Source of the DNA: Treponema sp.
Lineage (GTDB): Bacteria > Spirochaetota > Spirochaetia > Treponematales > Breznakiellaceae
Length of the DNA: 39,250 bases
Direction of reading: 5' to 3'
Assembly (NCBI GenBank): GCA_031279555.1
Contig: JAITIK010000053.1
Coordinates: 1 to 39,250 of the forward strand
Both the position numbers and the translations under genes were made by a program. Numbering within the stretch: position 1 is the first letter of the stretch; each line of letters opens with the position of its first letter. A model generated the notes under the pieces. It had not been told where the DNA came from and did not search any database. It saw nothing but the letters and a program-made list of their open reading frames with translations. Positions 19,466 through 27,689 of this stretch are shown here, in pieces.

Positions 19466-19655
19466 AAATATCCGTACAACGTTTTGTTATGTTGTCCCCA
19501 TAATCCCTTACTTGACTCCCATGAAAAAACTTCATAGGGCGGCATTATATGTACCGTTCCGGCTGTATGTGACATTTGAGCGGCGCTATAAAAACCTGTA
19601 GGATTTCGCGCCGGCCAATGGGCGGCGAAACATACATTCCTATTGCGCCGTTACA

Positions 19656-20523
19656 TTATATCCACATGGATGCATCTCCCAATTTTGAAGAATAGTATTT
19701 ACGGGCCGCCCTATATGAAAGTCCGCGATAATACAGTGAATTTAAGAATGTTTTGATTTCATCAGGATCAAGAACTGTGATTTTTGAAAGGCGTTCAATA
19801 GCCTGCGCCAGATTCTCAATCGCGGCGTCATATTCTTTACCATGGTAATATGCAATTCCAAGATTGCTATACGCTTTAACATATTCGGGATTGAGCGCAA
19901 GCGCCGCTTTATAATCCTCTATTGCTAATGCGTATTCAGCTTTAGCGGCGTGCGCCAGTCCGCGATTGCTATAGGCAATAATAACGTTCGCTGACGAACC
20001 GCCGCTCTCTATTGCTTTTGTAACTTCAGCTAAGCCATTGTTCAGTTGTAAATGGATCAATTTCAAAGGCTTTTTTTAAATCTATTTCAGCCAATCTTTC
20101 TTCACCCAATGCGATATACGCCTTGCGCCGAAACAAATAGACTTCATAATCTGTAGGATCAATCTTGATAGCGCGGCTGAAATCTTCTATCGCCAATTTA
20201 TAATCCTGCATGTCATCATAGACGTTTCCCCGGTTAATATATCCTTGAACTGCACATGGATTAATCTTTACACACATAGAGGCATCGCTGATGGCTAAAT
20301 CATAATTCTTTTCGTGTCTATAAACGCCTCCACGATTACTGTACGCTTCAAAAGAAAACGGATTGAGTTGTATTGCCTTTGTGAAATCATCTTTCGCTTT
20401 ATCAAAATCACCATTGGACTCATAGAGCAGGCCGCGATAAATATAGAGCTTATAGTTATTGGGATCGCCATCGATCATTTTCGTATAGTCGCCAATCGTC
20501 AAATTTTCCCGCCTGATTTCCAT
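19656..20523 (-). pseudogene. TPR-repeat protein split by an apparent frameshift (ORFs 20026..20523 and 19656..20066)
   Basis: First ORF has TPR motifs ('AYSNRGGVYRHEKNYDLAISDA', 'GYINRGNVYDDMQDYKLAIEDFSRAIKIDP') and stops at ...FTTEQWLS. The overlapping ORF resumes TPRs in another frame (LAEVTKAIES...AYSNRGLAHAAKAEYALAIEDYKAALALNP). Confidence 0.7.
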
Positions 20524-20603
20524 AAAACCATTCCTTATTGTATTACTGAAACTAAAGGGGGCCGCTCTTGTTTTTGGACAGCCCTCCGGTGTTCCTCACG
20601 TAT

Positions 20604-21008
20604 TTAATCTACCGCTTTTACTACCGTACCGGTAACGGTAACTGTTCCCGGCATCCATATCCCTCCGGTTATCGCGGTAAGAAACCACTGTATCGGATTC
20701 GAGCCGTATTTGATTTTTACATCTATCGCTCCGTCGCCGCCAAATTTTTTGATGTTTTTTTCAATCGCCTCTCTTACTTCCGGATCGGTTGCGTTTGATG
20801 AAAGGTTGAACAACGTTCCTCCATTGGTTCCCCAGCCGAGGAATTTATTTGTCCACTCTTTTTCGGAGAAATCTCCGACTTTTTCATACTTTTGACCGTT
20901 GAGAACCAGTCCCGATTGAAGTCCCGATGCTTGAAATGTGGTACACCCGGCCAGTTCAAATACCAGCGCCGCCGCCAGCATTCCCAACCAAATTTTTTTG
21001 TTTGCCAT
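20604..21008 (-). CDS. Small predicted lipoprotein
   Basis: Signal peptide with lipobox 'MANKKIWLGMLAAALVFELAGC'. SD AAGGAG. Confidence 0.75.
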   Translation of the reverse strand: MANKKIWLGMLAAALVFELAGCTTFQASGLQSGLVLNGQKYEKVGDFSEKEWTNKFLGWGTNGGTLFNLSSNATDPEVREAIEKNIKKFGGDGAIDVKIKYGSNPIQWFLTAITGGIWMPGTVTVTGTVVKAVD

Positions 21009-21086
21009 TTTTTTCTCCTTACTTTGGCAACAAAGTTTTAGTTATACGTTGAAATTCATAAAACCGTTATTTAAGGGTGTTCCGTA

Positions 21087-21108
21087 GCGGCGGCACGGAT
21101 GCCGCCGC
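21087..21108. other. GC-rich intergenic hairpin, 9-bp perfect stem, 4-nt loop
   Basis: GCGGCGGCA-CGGA-TGCCGCCGC. No U-run follows. Confidence 0.65.
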
Positions 21109-21216
21109 CCCCGTAAATTTCAAATCTTATGGCGCATAACCTTTTTATACGCGATTTCTGTGCGTACACCAACCGTATATCTAACCGCCCATACGGGCAA
21201 GTTCCCTTTTGTTAGA

Positions 21217-21263
21217 GGCGCATCCTCTACGCCCCCTGCGCTTTCACTTCCAACCTTGATGAA
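21217..21263 (-). repeat. Dispersed 47-nt repeat, copy 2
   Basis: ggcgcatcctctacgccccctgcgctttcacttccaaccttgatgaa. Minus strand encodes FIKVGSESAGGVEDAP. Confidence 0.75.
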
Positions 21264-21296
21264 GTCTCGCGCAATTTTTTACTTTTCCTTGCCGGA

Positions 21297-21660
21297 TCAC
21301 GCGCGCGCCACAGGCGTAGACAGAACAAAGGGGCTTTCGATGACACGCAGATTCTTCAGCGGCGTATTGCTCACTCCGCTGTATTGCGTCTTGATCTCAA
21401 CCTTGTTCGCTCCGGCGTCCAACGCGGACGTCACCCTTATCAGCTTTGACACCGAGTTCTCCGCCACCTTTATCTTGGGCTATGCTGAACAGTCAGCCGG
21501 GTGTAAGCGTCTCATTCACCGCTTCCGCGCTTACGTCCACAAACTCGTCAATGTAGCCCTGCGCGTTAGCCACGCCTTCCACTTCCACAACGATACGCTC
21601 CGCGAGAACGCGTAAAGGAGCGCGAGTGCGAAAGCGGAAGGTTACGTTGATGGGCGCCAT
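21297..21660 (-). pseudogene. Degenerate small gene: MAPINVTFRFRTRAPLRVLAERIVVEVEGVANAQGYIDEFVDVSAEAVNETLTP // IKVAENSVSKLIRVTSALDAGANKVEIKTQYSGVSNTPLKNLRVIESPFVLSTPVARA*
   Basis: Two coding-quality segments in different frames, separated by a short stretch with stops in all three frames. SD AAAGGAG before the ATG at 21660. Confidence 0.65.
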
Positions 21661-21712
21661 AAAAGACTCCTTTTAGGACGGCTTGAGACATCCGCTACGC
21701 GGGAACATCTAT

Positions 21713-21752
21713 AAAAAAAGCCGGTTGTCCCGTATTGGGATTCCGGCGTTTT
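21713..21752 (-). terminator. Intrinsic terminator (minus strand; possibly bidirectional)
   Basis: Minus strand GCCGG-AATCCC-AATAC-GGGACAA-CCGGC-TTTTTTT. Plus strand also ends CCGGCGTTTTTC. Confidence 0.75.
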
Positions 21753-21853
21753 TCTTTGAGAATAACTCATGTCCAAAGAATACATAAAGAGAACGGCTTT
21801 TAGTAAGGATACAGGCGGTTTATAATGATTATTTACAGTATATAACTTAAGAC

Positions 21854-21868
21854 GGGGGGGGGGGGGGG
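21854..21868. repeat. 15-nt homopolymer poly(G) (poly(C) on the minus strand)
   Basis: gac-GGGGGGGGGGGGGGG-ctc. Confidence 0.85.
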
Positions 21869-21890
21869 CTCTTGTCGATCCGCAGGCAAT

Positions 21891-21919
21891 CGGATAAAGC
21901 GACACATTCTCTTTATCCG
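21891..21919. other. Hairpin, 9-bp perfect stem, 11-nt loop
   Basis: CGGATAAAG-cgacacattct-CTTTATCCG. Confidence 0.7.
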
Positions 21920-22006
21920 CGTTTTTATTGGAGATTCTACTATAGCCGGATGTCAAGCGATCACTCACTTTTTTATTAAAACTCCCACTCGGATATTTTT
22001 AATGAA

Positions 22007-22035
22007 AGTATATAGGTTTCATAGCCGCTTGTCAA
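22007..22035 (-). promoter_or_regulatory. Strong sigma70-type promoter
   Basis: Minus strand TTGACA-N17-TATACT. Confidence 0.7.
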
Positions 22036-22101
22036 GCCATGCTTTAAAAATTTAGAAAATTAATCCCGCAAAGACTTCTTTATGCGCCGTCCGCCAGGAC
22101 T

Positions 22102-23118
22102 CTATTCTCCTGTTGGTTCGCTCAATTCGCTGAAGTCGTCCCATAATTCGGTGATGGAACGGGCGTCGTTTCTAAACCGGAAGCTATTCGCCTTCACCCA
22201 CTGACGGGCGGACATGAATTCCTTCCACAGCGCAAAGAGACGTCCTTTGGAGCGTTTAAAAAACCCGGGGAAGCGGCGGAACGGGAGATACGCGCTGTCT
22301 CCCCTAAAAACAGGCGCTATGTTCTTAAGGTAGAATCTACGGTAACATTGCTCTGTAGTGCTGTCTTCCGGCGGAATGTCGCCATCATACGAAATCCTGA
22401 TGAGCTGGGTTGAGGCTATCTCCTCCCCCCACAGGCGGGCGCGAAACCCGAAATCCATAAGCTGCCAATAGGTGCGGGTGAGCGCCGCGTCAAAGCCGCC
22501 GATCCGAAGAAAACGCTCCCTGTCATAAATGCCGACCCAATCAAATGGGTACAGCGACGGTTTCCCTTCCGTAACAGGCGTGAAGGACAGGGTTTTCACC
22601 GAATTGCCATACAAAGCCGGCGCTATAAGCGTGGGCAGCGTCTCAAAACGGGAATTTTGGATAAGCGGCACCGTGCAAAGCCGTTTGTATTGACTGGGTT
22701 GCTGACTCAGAGCAAGCTCTTCCGTACTCAGAAGCAGGCGCTCGGTCATACGGAACGCCCCGCCTGAGTGGAGGATACGGAGATCGTTCCATAAAACGAA
22801 AAAGAGCGGGCTTGAAATTTCCAGGGCGGCGACATTTATCTGTTCTCCGATTGAAATCTCGTCTTTCAACAAAATAAAACGGATGTGCGGAAAAGAACCC
22901 GACAGTTCTTCTATGTCGTAGCGTTCATGGGGACCTTCCATAGAAATGATAAAATCAAACCCGATCTTTTCAAGTTCCTGAAAAAGCGTACGGCGCGGGT
23001 AATGCCCGCTTCGGTTGAGCAACACTGCGGAAAGCCCAGTGGACCCTCCGCGCTCCATGCCTCCCACCGCCGTGTAAGAGGAACAGGCGTCGTCATATAT
23101 TGTAGGTGTAATATTCAT
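22102..23118 (-). CDS. Glycosyltransferase-like protein (GT-A/GT2-like) paired with the spiro-SPASM gene
   Basis: Likely start MNITPTIYDDACSSYTAVGG at 23118. 'SAVLLNRSGHYPRRTLFQELEKIGFDFIISMEG...FPHIRFILLKDEISIGEQINVAALEISSPLFFVLWNDLRI...DWVGIYDRERFLRIGGFDAALTRTYWQLMDFGFRARLWG'. Confidence 0.65.
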   Translation of the reverse strand: MNITPTIYDDACSSYTAVGGMERGGSTGLSAVLLNRSGHYPRRTLFQELEKIGFDFIISMEGPHERYDIEELSGSFPHIRFILLKDEISIGEQINVAALEISSPLFFVLWNDLRILHSGGAFRMTERLLLSTEELALSQQPSQYKRLCTVPLIQNSRFETLPTLIAPALYGNSVKTLSFTPVTEGKPSLYPFDWVGIYDRERFLRIGGFDAALTRTYWQLMDFGFRARLWGEEIASTQLIRISYDGDIPPEDSTTEQCYRRFYLKNIAPVFRGDSAYLPFRRFPGFFKRSKGRLFALWKEFMSARQWVKANSFRFRNDARSITELWDDFSELSEPTGE

Positions 23119-24700
23119 CGCAACCTGTACATACGCCTGTATAATTGCAAGCGGCGTGTTCCATATACACGCCGTTCCCTCGCCGCCAAATTGTTTCCAT
23201 ATCCTCGGAAAAGGCGTTTCCGAGCGTTGAACCAGCGTCGCAATCTGCGCCGCCTCCCGCGCTGGCGCAAATTGTCTCTCTGCACAACGGCGCGGCGCCA
23301 TCAAGCAAAATGGGCATGTCCCGCATAAGGTGCCAGCATGGTTGCCTTTCTACAGGCGACAGATCGGACACCCGCAAAAAAGGCAACGCGCCGCAAAAGT
23401 TATCATATTTCTGAATGATCACCTGCAAACCTTCGGCTTTCCAGAAACGGTAAAACCGCTCGATGTCATCTTCGGCGCCGCTTACGCGCACCGCCTGTGC
23501 GTATACATTCCCAGGGAACAGTTTCGCAAGCGCTTTGGCGGTTTCAACCGCTTCGACGCAACCCGCGCCGCGGACTTCCCTGTACCGCTCCGCGTCATAG
23601 GCGTCAAGCGACACGATCCACGAAAGCGGCGGCAACCGGTTCGCCCGTACGCCGCTTTTTGCGGTATGCGCGGCGTTTTCCGATATGTACGCCGCCAGCT
23701 TTTCCAATTCAGCCTTATTCCACCCTACGCCCGATGTCTCAATGATGAGGGACAGCGCCGGTCTTTCAAGCGCCGCGTACATCAAATCCATCTTTTGAGG
23801 ATGAAGGCTCAATTCCCCCCATAGTGAAAGATCGATGACCGCGTCGCCGGAGAAATCAATTATCTTGTCTAAAAGGCGCTCAAAGACGTCAAGGGGCATA
23901 AAATCCTGTGTGTCCATGCGTTCCGGCGTCCCGCGCATTCCGTATTGCGGATACGGGCAGAATTTGCACGATTGAGGACAGGGAAGAGCGACTTGAATCG
24001 GAAAAAAGGCGGGAAGCGTCCTGAAAATTTCCGGCTTTTCAGCAACGAATTTCTCTGAATCTAAAGCGCCGGAAAAACCCGCGTCAAAAAGTCGTTGCAA
24101 CAACAGAAGATTGCGTTTAGAATCAGCGGCGAACGTCAAACGCCGTGAGCGTAGATCGAACGGCGCTATCTCCGTTTCAATGTCAAAAGCGTTGATGTCT
24201 TTTTGCAATACTGAAAAAATTGCGTCCCGTTCAACCGCGCCGTCATCACTATTGATGCCCGCAAGTCTGCGTATACATTCCGGCGAGAGCAGTTCAGGCG
24301 CAAGCCCCAGCGGGTAGCCGTCCGCAAAGGTGTAATCCGCGCGGTACCGCGCATGGCGTCTTGCAAGAGCGCCGGCAAGCTCCACATCAAGAAAAGGAGT
24401 GTCCGCCCACACGAAGTAGACCATTTCAAAACCCGCGCACGCCTGGTCAAGCATCTCCAAAAGCATCTTTTTTGTCCAATGATCTTGTACGATCACCGCG
24501 AGCTTTTCGTTCTTTTTATTTTTTTCAATGGATAAACCGCCACCCCAACTCTCGTTTGCCAAAAGGATCATTTTGACAACATGCGGGAAAGCATCGCTTT
24601 TTTCTACCGCCAGATCAAAGGCGCTTTTTCCAGAGAAGAGGGGTTGGGAAGCCGTCTTTTGCAGATTTCCGCCAAAAAGCGCGACAAGGGCATTATCCAT
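23093..24700 (-). CDS. Spiro-SPASM-like protein: N-terminal nucleotidyltransferase-like domain + radical SAM + SPASM
   Basis: Radical SAM CxxxCxxC in 'LPCPQSCKFCPYPQYG'. C-terminal Cys-rich SPASM-like 'PCWHLMRDMPILLDGAAPLCRETICASAGG...HAACNYTGVCTGCDEYY'. N-terminal 'MVYFVWADTPFLDVELAGALARRHARYRADYTFADGYPLGLAPELLSPE'. Confidence 0.85.
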   Translation of the reverse strand: MDNALVALFGGNLQKTASQPLFSGKSAFDLAVEKSDAFPHVVKMILLANESWGGGLSIEKNKKNEKLAVIVQDHWTKKMLLEMLDQACAGFEMVYFVWADTPFLDVELAGALARRHARYRADYTFADGYPLGLAPELLSPECIRRLAGINSDDGAVERDAIFSVLQKDINAFDIETEIAPFDLRSRRLTFAADSKRNLLLLQRLFDAGFSGALDSEKFVAEKPEIFRTLPAFFPIQVALPCPQSCKFCPYPQYGMRGTPERMDTQDFMPLDVFERLLDKIIDFSGDAVIDLSLWGELSLHPQKMDLMYAALERPALSLIIETSGVGWNKAELEKLAAYISENAAHTAKSGVRANRLPPLSWIVSLDAYDAERYREVRGAGCVEAVETAKALAKLFPGNVYAQAVRVSGAEDDIERFYRFWKAEGLQVIIQKYDNFCGALPFLRVSDLSPVERQPCWHLMRDMPILLDGAAPLCRETICASAGGGADCDAGSTLGNAFSEDMETIWRRGNGVYMEHAACNYTGVCTGCDEYYTYNI

Positions 24701-24732
24701 ATTTTATAATTATCGGCAGGAATAAAAACGCG

Positions 24733-25674
24733 CTAAACTTTTGAAGCGAGGTATTCCAGATAGATTTCCTCTATGGTCCTTTTAGGAGCTTCACTGGCTT
24801 CTTCTATGAAGATGCTCCTGCGGAACAGCGTCTTCTCATACCGCTCAATGAAAAAATCATAAAACCTGCCCGGATCGGCGTTTTTTATGCTGGTGTATGC
24901 GAATTCTATCGCTCCAAAGACTTTTTTTAACTCAATCTCGTTTACAGACTGCATCTTGGCGCGAGACAAACGCTCGCGTTCTCTGACAATATCCTCATAA
25001 GAAAGCCCAAATACAAATTCCAGCAAAGCGTTTATCGTTTCTTTATCATCTCCCTGCTCTTTCAAGAAGTCGTCCCATTCTTTCGGCATTTCCATTGACA
25101 AGCGGATTATTTCGCTGTTGCCATCCATAGTGCCATAGGTAGGCGACGTTTTATCTCTTGCCACCCAAAGTTGTTCCAAATAACCGAAAAAGAAGGCTTT
25201 TTTTATATTCGGACCATTGTCCCATAGAAAAACAAGTTCGTCAGCCAAGCGGTTTTTCACCTCTTTGGAAATAAAATTGTCCCGCAGACAGGAGGAACAC
25301 ACTTTTTCCATTGTAAAAAAAGACGTAATGGTCAGCATGCTGGCCCGAAGCGGAACGCTAAACGCGGAAATATCCTTTACTATCGCAAAAAGAGTCGAAA
25401 AAACATGCAGTTTGGTGACTAAGTAATTACGGAGATTCATCACTCTGGGCGGTATGTGAAGCGTAGTGGACATAAGTATCTTGTTGAGCATGTCAAACGA
25501 TTTGTTTTTTTTCCACCCCCCCTCTATTTCGGGGTGATGCAACATGACCTTTTCCAATGTCTCAAGCCACGCAAGCTCATGTTTTATATGTTCGCTTTCT
25601 TTCAAATGAGTTTCATCAAGATACGCTAAAATTTGAGCGATCAATTCATTTTCATTCTCTTCAGGGACAGGCAT
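24733..25674 (-). CDS. Uncharacterised protein, 313 aa
   Basis: Long ORF with SD GGAG. 'MPVPEENENELIAQILAYLDETHLKESEHIKHELAWLETLEKVMLHHPEIEGGW...'. No family recognised. Confidence 0.8.
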   Translation of the reverse strand: MPVPEENENELIAQILAYLDETHLKESEHIKHELAWLETLEKVMLHHPEIEGGWKKNKSFDMLNKILMSTTLHIPPRVMNLRNYLVTKLHVFSTLFAIVKDISAFSVPLRASMLTITSFFTMEKVCSSCLRDNFISKEVKNRLADELVFLWDNGPNIKKAFFFGYLEQLWVARDKTSPTYGTMDGNSEIIRLSMEMPKEWDDFLKEQGDDKETINALLEFVFGLSYEDIVRERERLSRAKMQSVNEIELKKVFGAIEFAYTSIKNADPGRFYDFFIERYEKTLFRRSIFIEEASEAPKRTIEEIYLEYLASKV

Positions 25675-25832
25675 AATATAACTCCATTATATATTCTATC
25701 ATAAAATTCAGATAAAGCAAGCGTTTTTCACTGTTTTTTGCCGAAATTTAAAAAGTGGGAGTTGGCCGCAAAAAAAGCGCCACTTCGCCCCCAATCTTTC
25801 CAATCCCAGCCTTTAAGCTTCCTATCTCCATC

Positions 25833-25861
25833 TTGATAAAATTCAGCCTTTTTTATAATAT
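25833..25861 (+). promoter_or_regulatory. Promoter for pheT
   Basis: TTGATA-N17-TAATAT; overlapping TATAAT at 25854-25859. Confidence 0.5.
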
Positions 25862-25904
25862 TTGGTACTAAATCTGATCAAAGGAATACTAAGGAAACAA
25901 CTCC

Positions 25905-27662
25905 ATGCCAAAAATCGAAGTGAATGAAGAACTCTTCTGCTCTCTGGCAGGACGCAGATGGAACAACCGCGCTGAATTCGAGGAAGCCCTCACATGCGCG
26001 AAAGCGGAATTGGATGAAGACAGCGACAAAAGCCTAGACGCGGTTGAGCGTACGCTTAAAATAGAATTAAACGATACGAACAGACCCGATCTCTGGGGGA
26101 CCGCCGGTTGCGCCCGTCAGATCCGCATCTATTACGGAAGGGGAAAACGCCCCGAATATCCGTTTTTCTCAACGCCTGGCAATGCCAAGAAGTCAAAATG
26201 GATGGTGAAAGTCGAAAAATCCGTCAAGAACGTACGTCCCTACCTTGCGGGATTCGTCGCAACAGGCAAAGCCGTCACCGACGCTTCGCTCAGGGACATG
26301 ATCCAGACTCAAGAGAAGCTGGCGTGGAATTTCGGGCGCAAGCGCCGCGCCATTTCGATGGGGTTGTATCGCATAGCCATTATCACGTGGCCCATCACTT
26401 ATAAAGGCGTCGATCCCGATTCGGCGTCCTTTACGCCGCTTCAATGGGACTCGCCGCTTACTTTGAGGGAAATCCTCAAACAGCACCCCAAAGGCAAGGA
26501 ATACGCCTTTATTCAGGAGCATGAGCCTATCCACCCGTTGCTCGTTGACGCGAAGGGCGGGATTCTCTCGTATCCGCCCATCATCAATTCGGCTGACATT
26601 GGCGCGGTTCAGGTGGGCGATATGGATCTGTTTGTGGAACTGACCGGCACGGATCAGCCGTCCGTAATTTTGGCGGCTTCCATCATGGCGTGCGACATGG
26701 CGGATCAGGGCTATACCATTGAACCGGTAACTGTCGAATACGGCTATGACACGCCTTTCGGTCGTACGATGACTACGCCCTACTACTTTCAGCAGCCGGT
26801 GTTCTGCTCCCTTGAGCGTATAGAAAAATTTTTGGGTGAAAAACTGAATATGGACGAGTGCATCGCGGCGCTTGAGCGTATGGGTTGCAAGGCTGAAAAG
26901 GCTTGTGATGTTGAGCGCGGCAAAGCTTGCGCGGCTGGCGCCGCCAATGTGGACGGCGTACGGCTCTATCCTCCCGAATACCGCAACGACTTCCTCCACG
27001 CCGCGGATGTCGCCGAAGACGTGATGATAGGACGGGGGCTTGACTCATTCAAGCCTGAACGCCCCAAGGAATTCACAGTGGGGCGGCTTGCTCCCATAAC
27101 GATTTTCAGCAGAAAGGTCAAGGAAATGCTCGTGGGGCTGGGGTATCAGGAGATGATCTACAATTACCTCGGCTCCAGAAAAGATTTTGTGGACAAGGCG
27201 TTGGGCGACGGCAGCCGCATTATTCAAATCGCCAATCCCATGACGGAAAACTACGAGTACGTACGCGATTCGGTTCTCGCGTCCCTTTTGATGAGCGAGT
27301 CCGTGTCGGGCAACGCCGTGTACCCTCATCACATTTTTGAGACCGGCAAGGTGGCGTTCAAAGACCCTTCGGAAAACTACGGTACCGCCACACGGCAGTA
27401 CCTCGGCATGTTGAGCGCGAGCAAAGATGCGAATTTCAACGCCATAGCCGCGCAAATTCAGACGCTTTTCTACTATCTTTCCCGTGAATACACGGTGAAC
27501 GAATCAGCGGACAGCCGCTTTATTTCCGGACGCGCCGCATCGGTCGTGTACCGCGACGAAACCATCGGCGTGTTCGGAGAGATTCACCCGGCTGTACTTG
27601 AAAACTTCGGCGTCATCGTCCCGTGTATCGCCGCGGAAATTGATTTGGACGCGCTGTTGTAA
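25905..27662 (+). CDS. pheT: Phenylalanine--tRNA ligase beta subunit (archaeal/spirochaete-type)
   Basis: 585 aa; 'MPKIEVNEELFCSLAGRRW', 'TLKIELNDTNRPDLWGTAGCARQIRIYYG', 'YPPEYRNDFLHAADVAEDVMIGRGLDSFKPE', C-terminal 'VFGEIHPAVLENFGV'. Confidence 0.94.
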   Translation: MPKIEVNEELFCSLAGRRWNNRAEFEEALTCAKAELDEDSDKSLDAVERTLKIELNDTNRPDLWGTAGCARQIRIYYGRGKRPEYPFFSTPGNAKKSKWMVKVEKSVKNVRPYLAGFVATGKAVTDASLRDMIQTQEKLAWNFGRKRRAISMGLYRIAIITWPITYKGVDPDSASFTPLQWDSPLTLREILKQHPKGKEYAFIQEHEPIHPLLVDAKGGILSYPPIINSADIGAVQVGDMDLFVELTGTDQPSVILAASIMACDMADQGYTIEPVTVEYGYDTPFGRTMTTPYYFQQPVFCSLERIEKFLGEKLNMDECIAALERMGCKAEKACDVERGKACAAGAANVDGVRLYPPEYRNDFLHAADVAEDVMIGRGLDSFKPERPKEFTVGRLAPITIFSRKVKEMLVGLGYQEMIYNYLGSRKDFVDKALGDGSRIIQIANPMTENYEYVRDSVLASLLMSESVSGNAVYPHHIFETGKVAFKDPSENYGTATRQYLGMLSASKDANFNAIAAQIQTLFYYLSREYTVNESADSRFISGRAASVVYRDETIGVFGEIHPAVLENFGVIVPCIAAEIDLDALL

Positions 27663-27689
27663 TCTCTTTCCCGCCCTGTCGCTCCTAGG

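Noticed and set aside
21940-21956. Second promoter-like TTGACATCCGGCTATAGTAGAAT on the minus strand
   Set aside because: Resembles the 22007-22035 promoter but the TAGAAT spacing (11 nt) is too short for sigma70.
21642-21968. 108-aa minus-strand ORF through the poly(C) tract
   Set aside because: Translates a terminator, a homopolymer and a hairpin; no codon-like signal. Treated as a leader region.
25752-25790. AAGTGG...CCACTT imperfect hairpin upstream of pheT and a 10-mer (agtgggagtt) shared with ~21985
   Set aside because: Short, bulged stem and a 10-mer match are within chance expectation.
26193-26999. 268-aa minus-strand ORF
   Set aside because: Antisense shadow ORF inside pheT; no recognisable domain.
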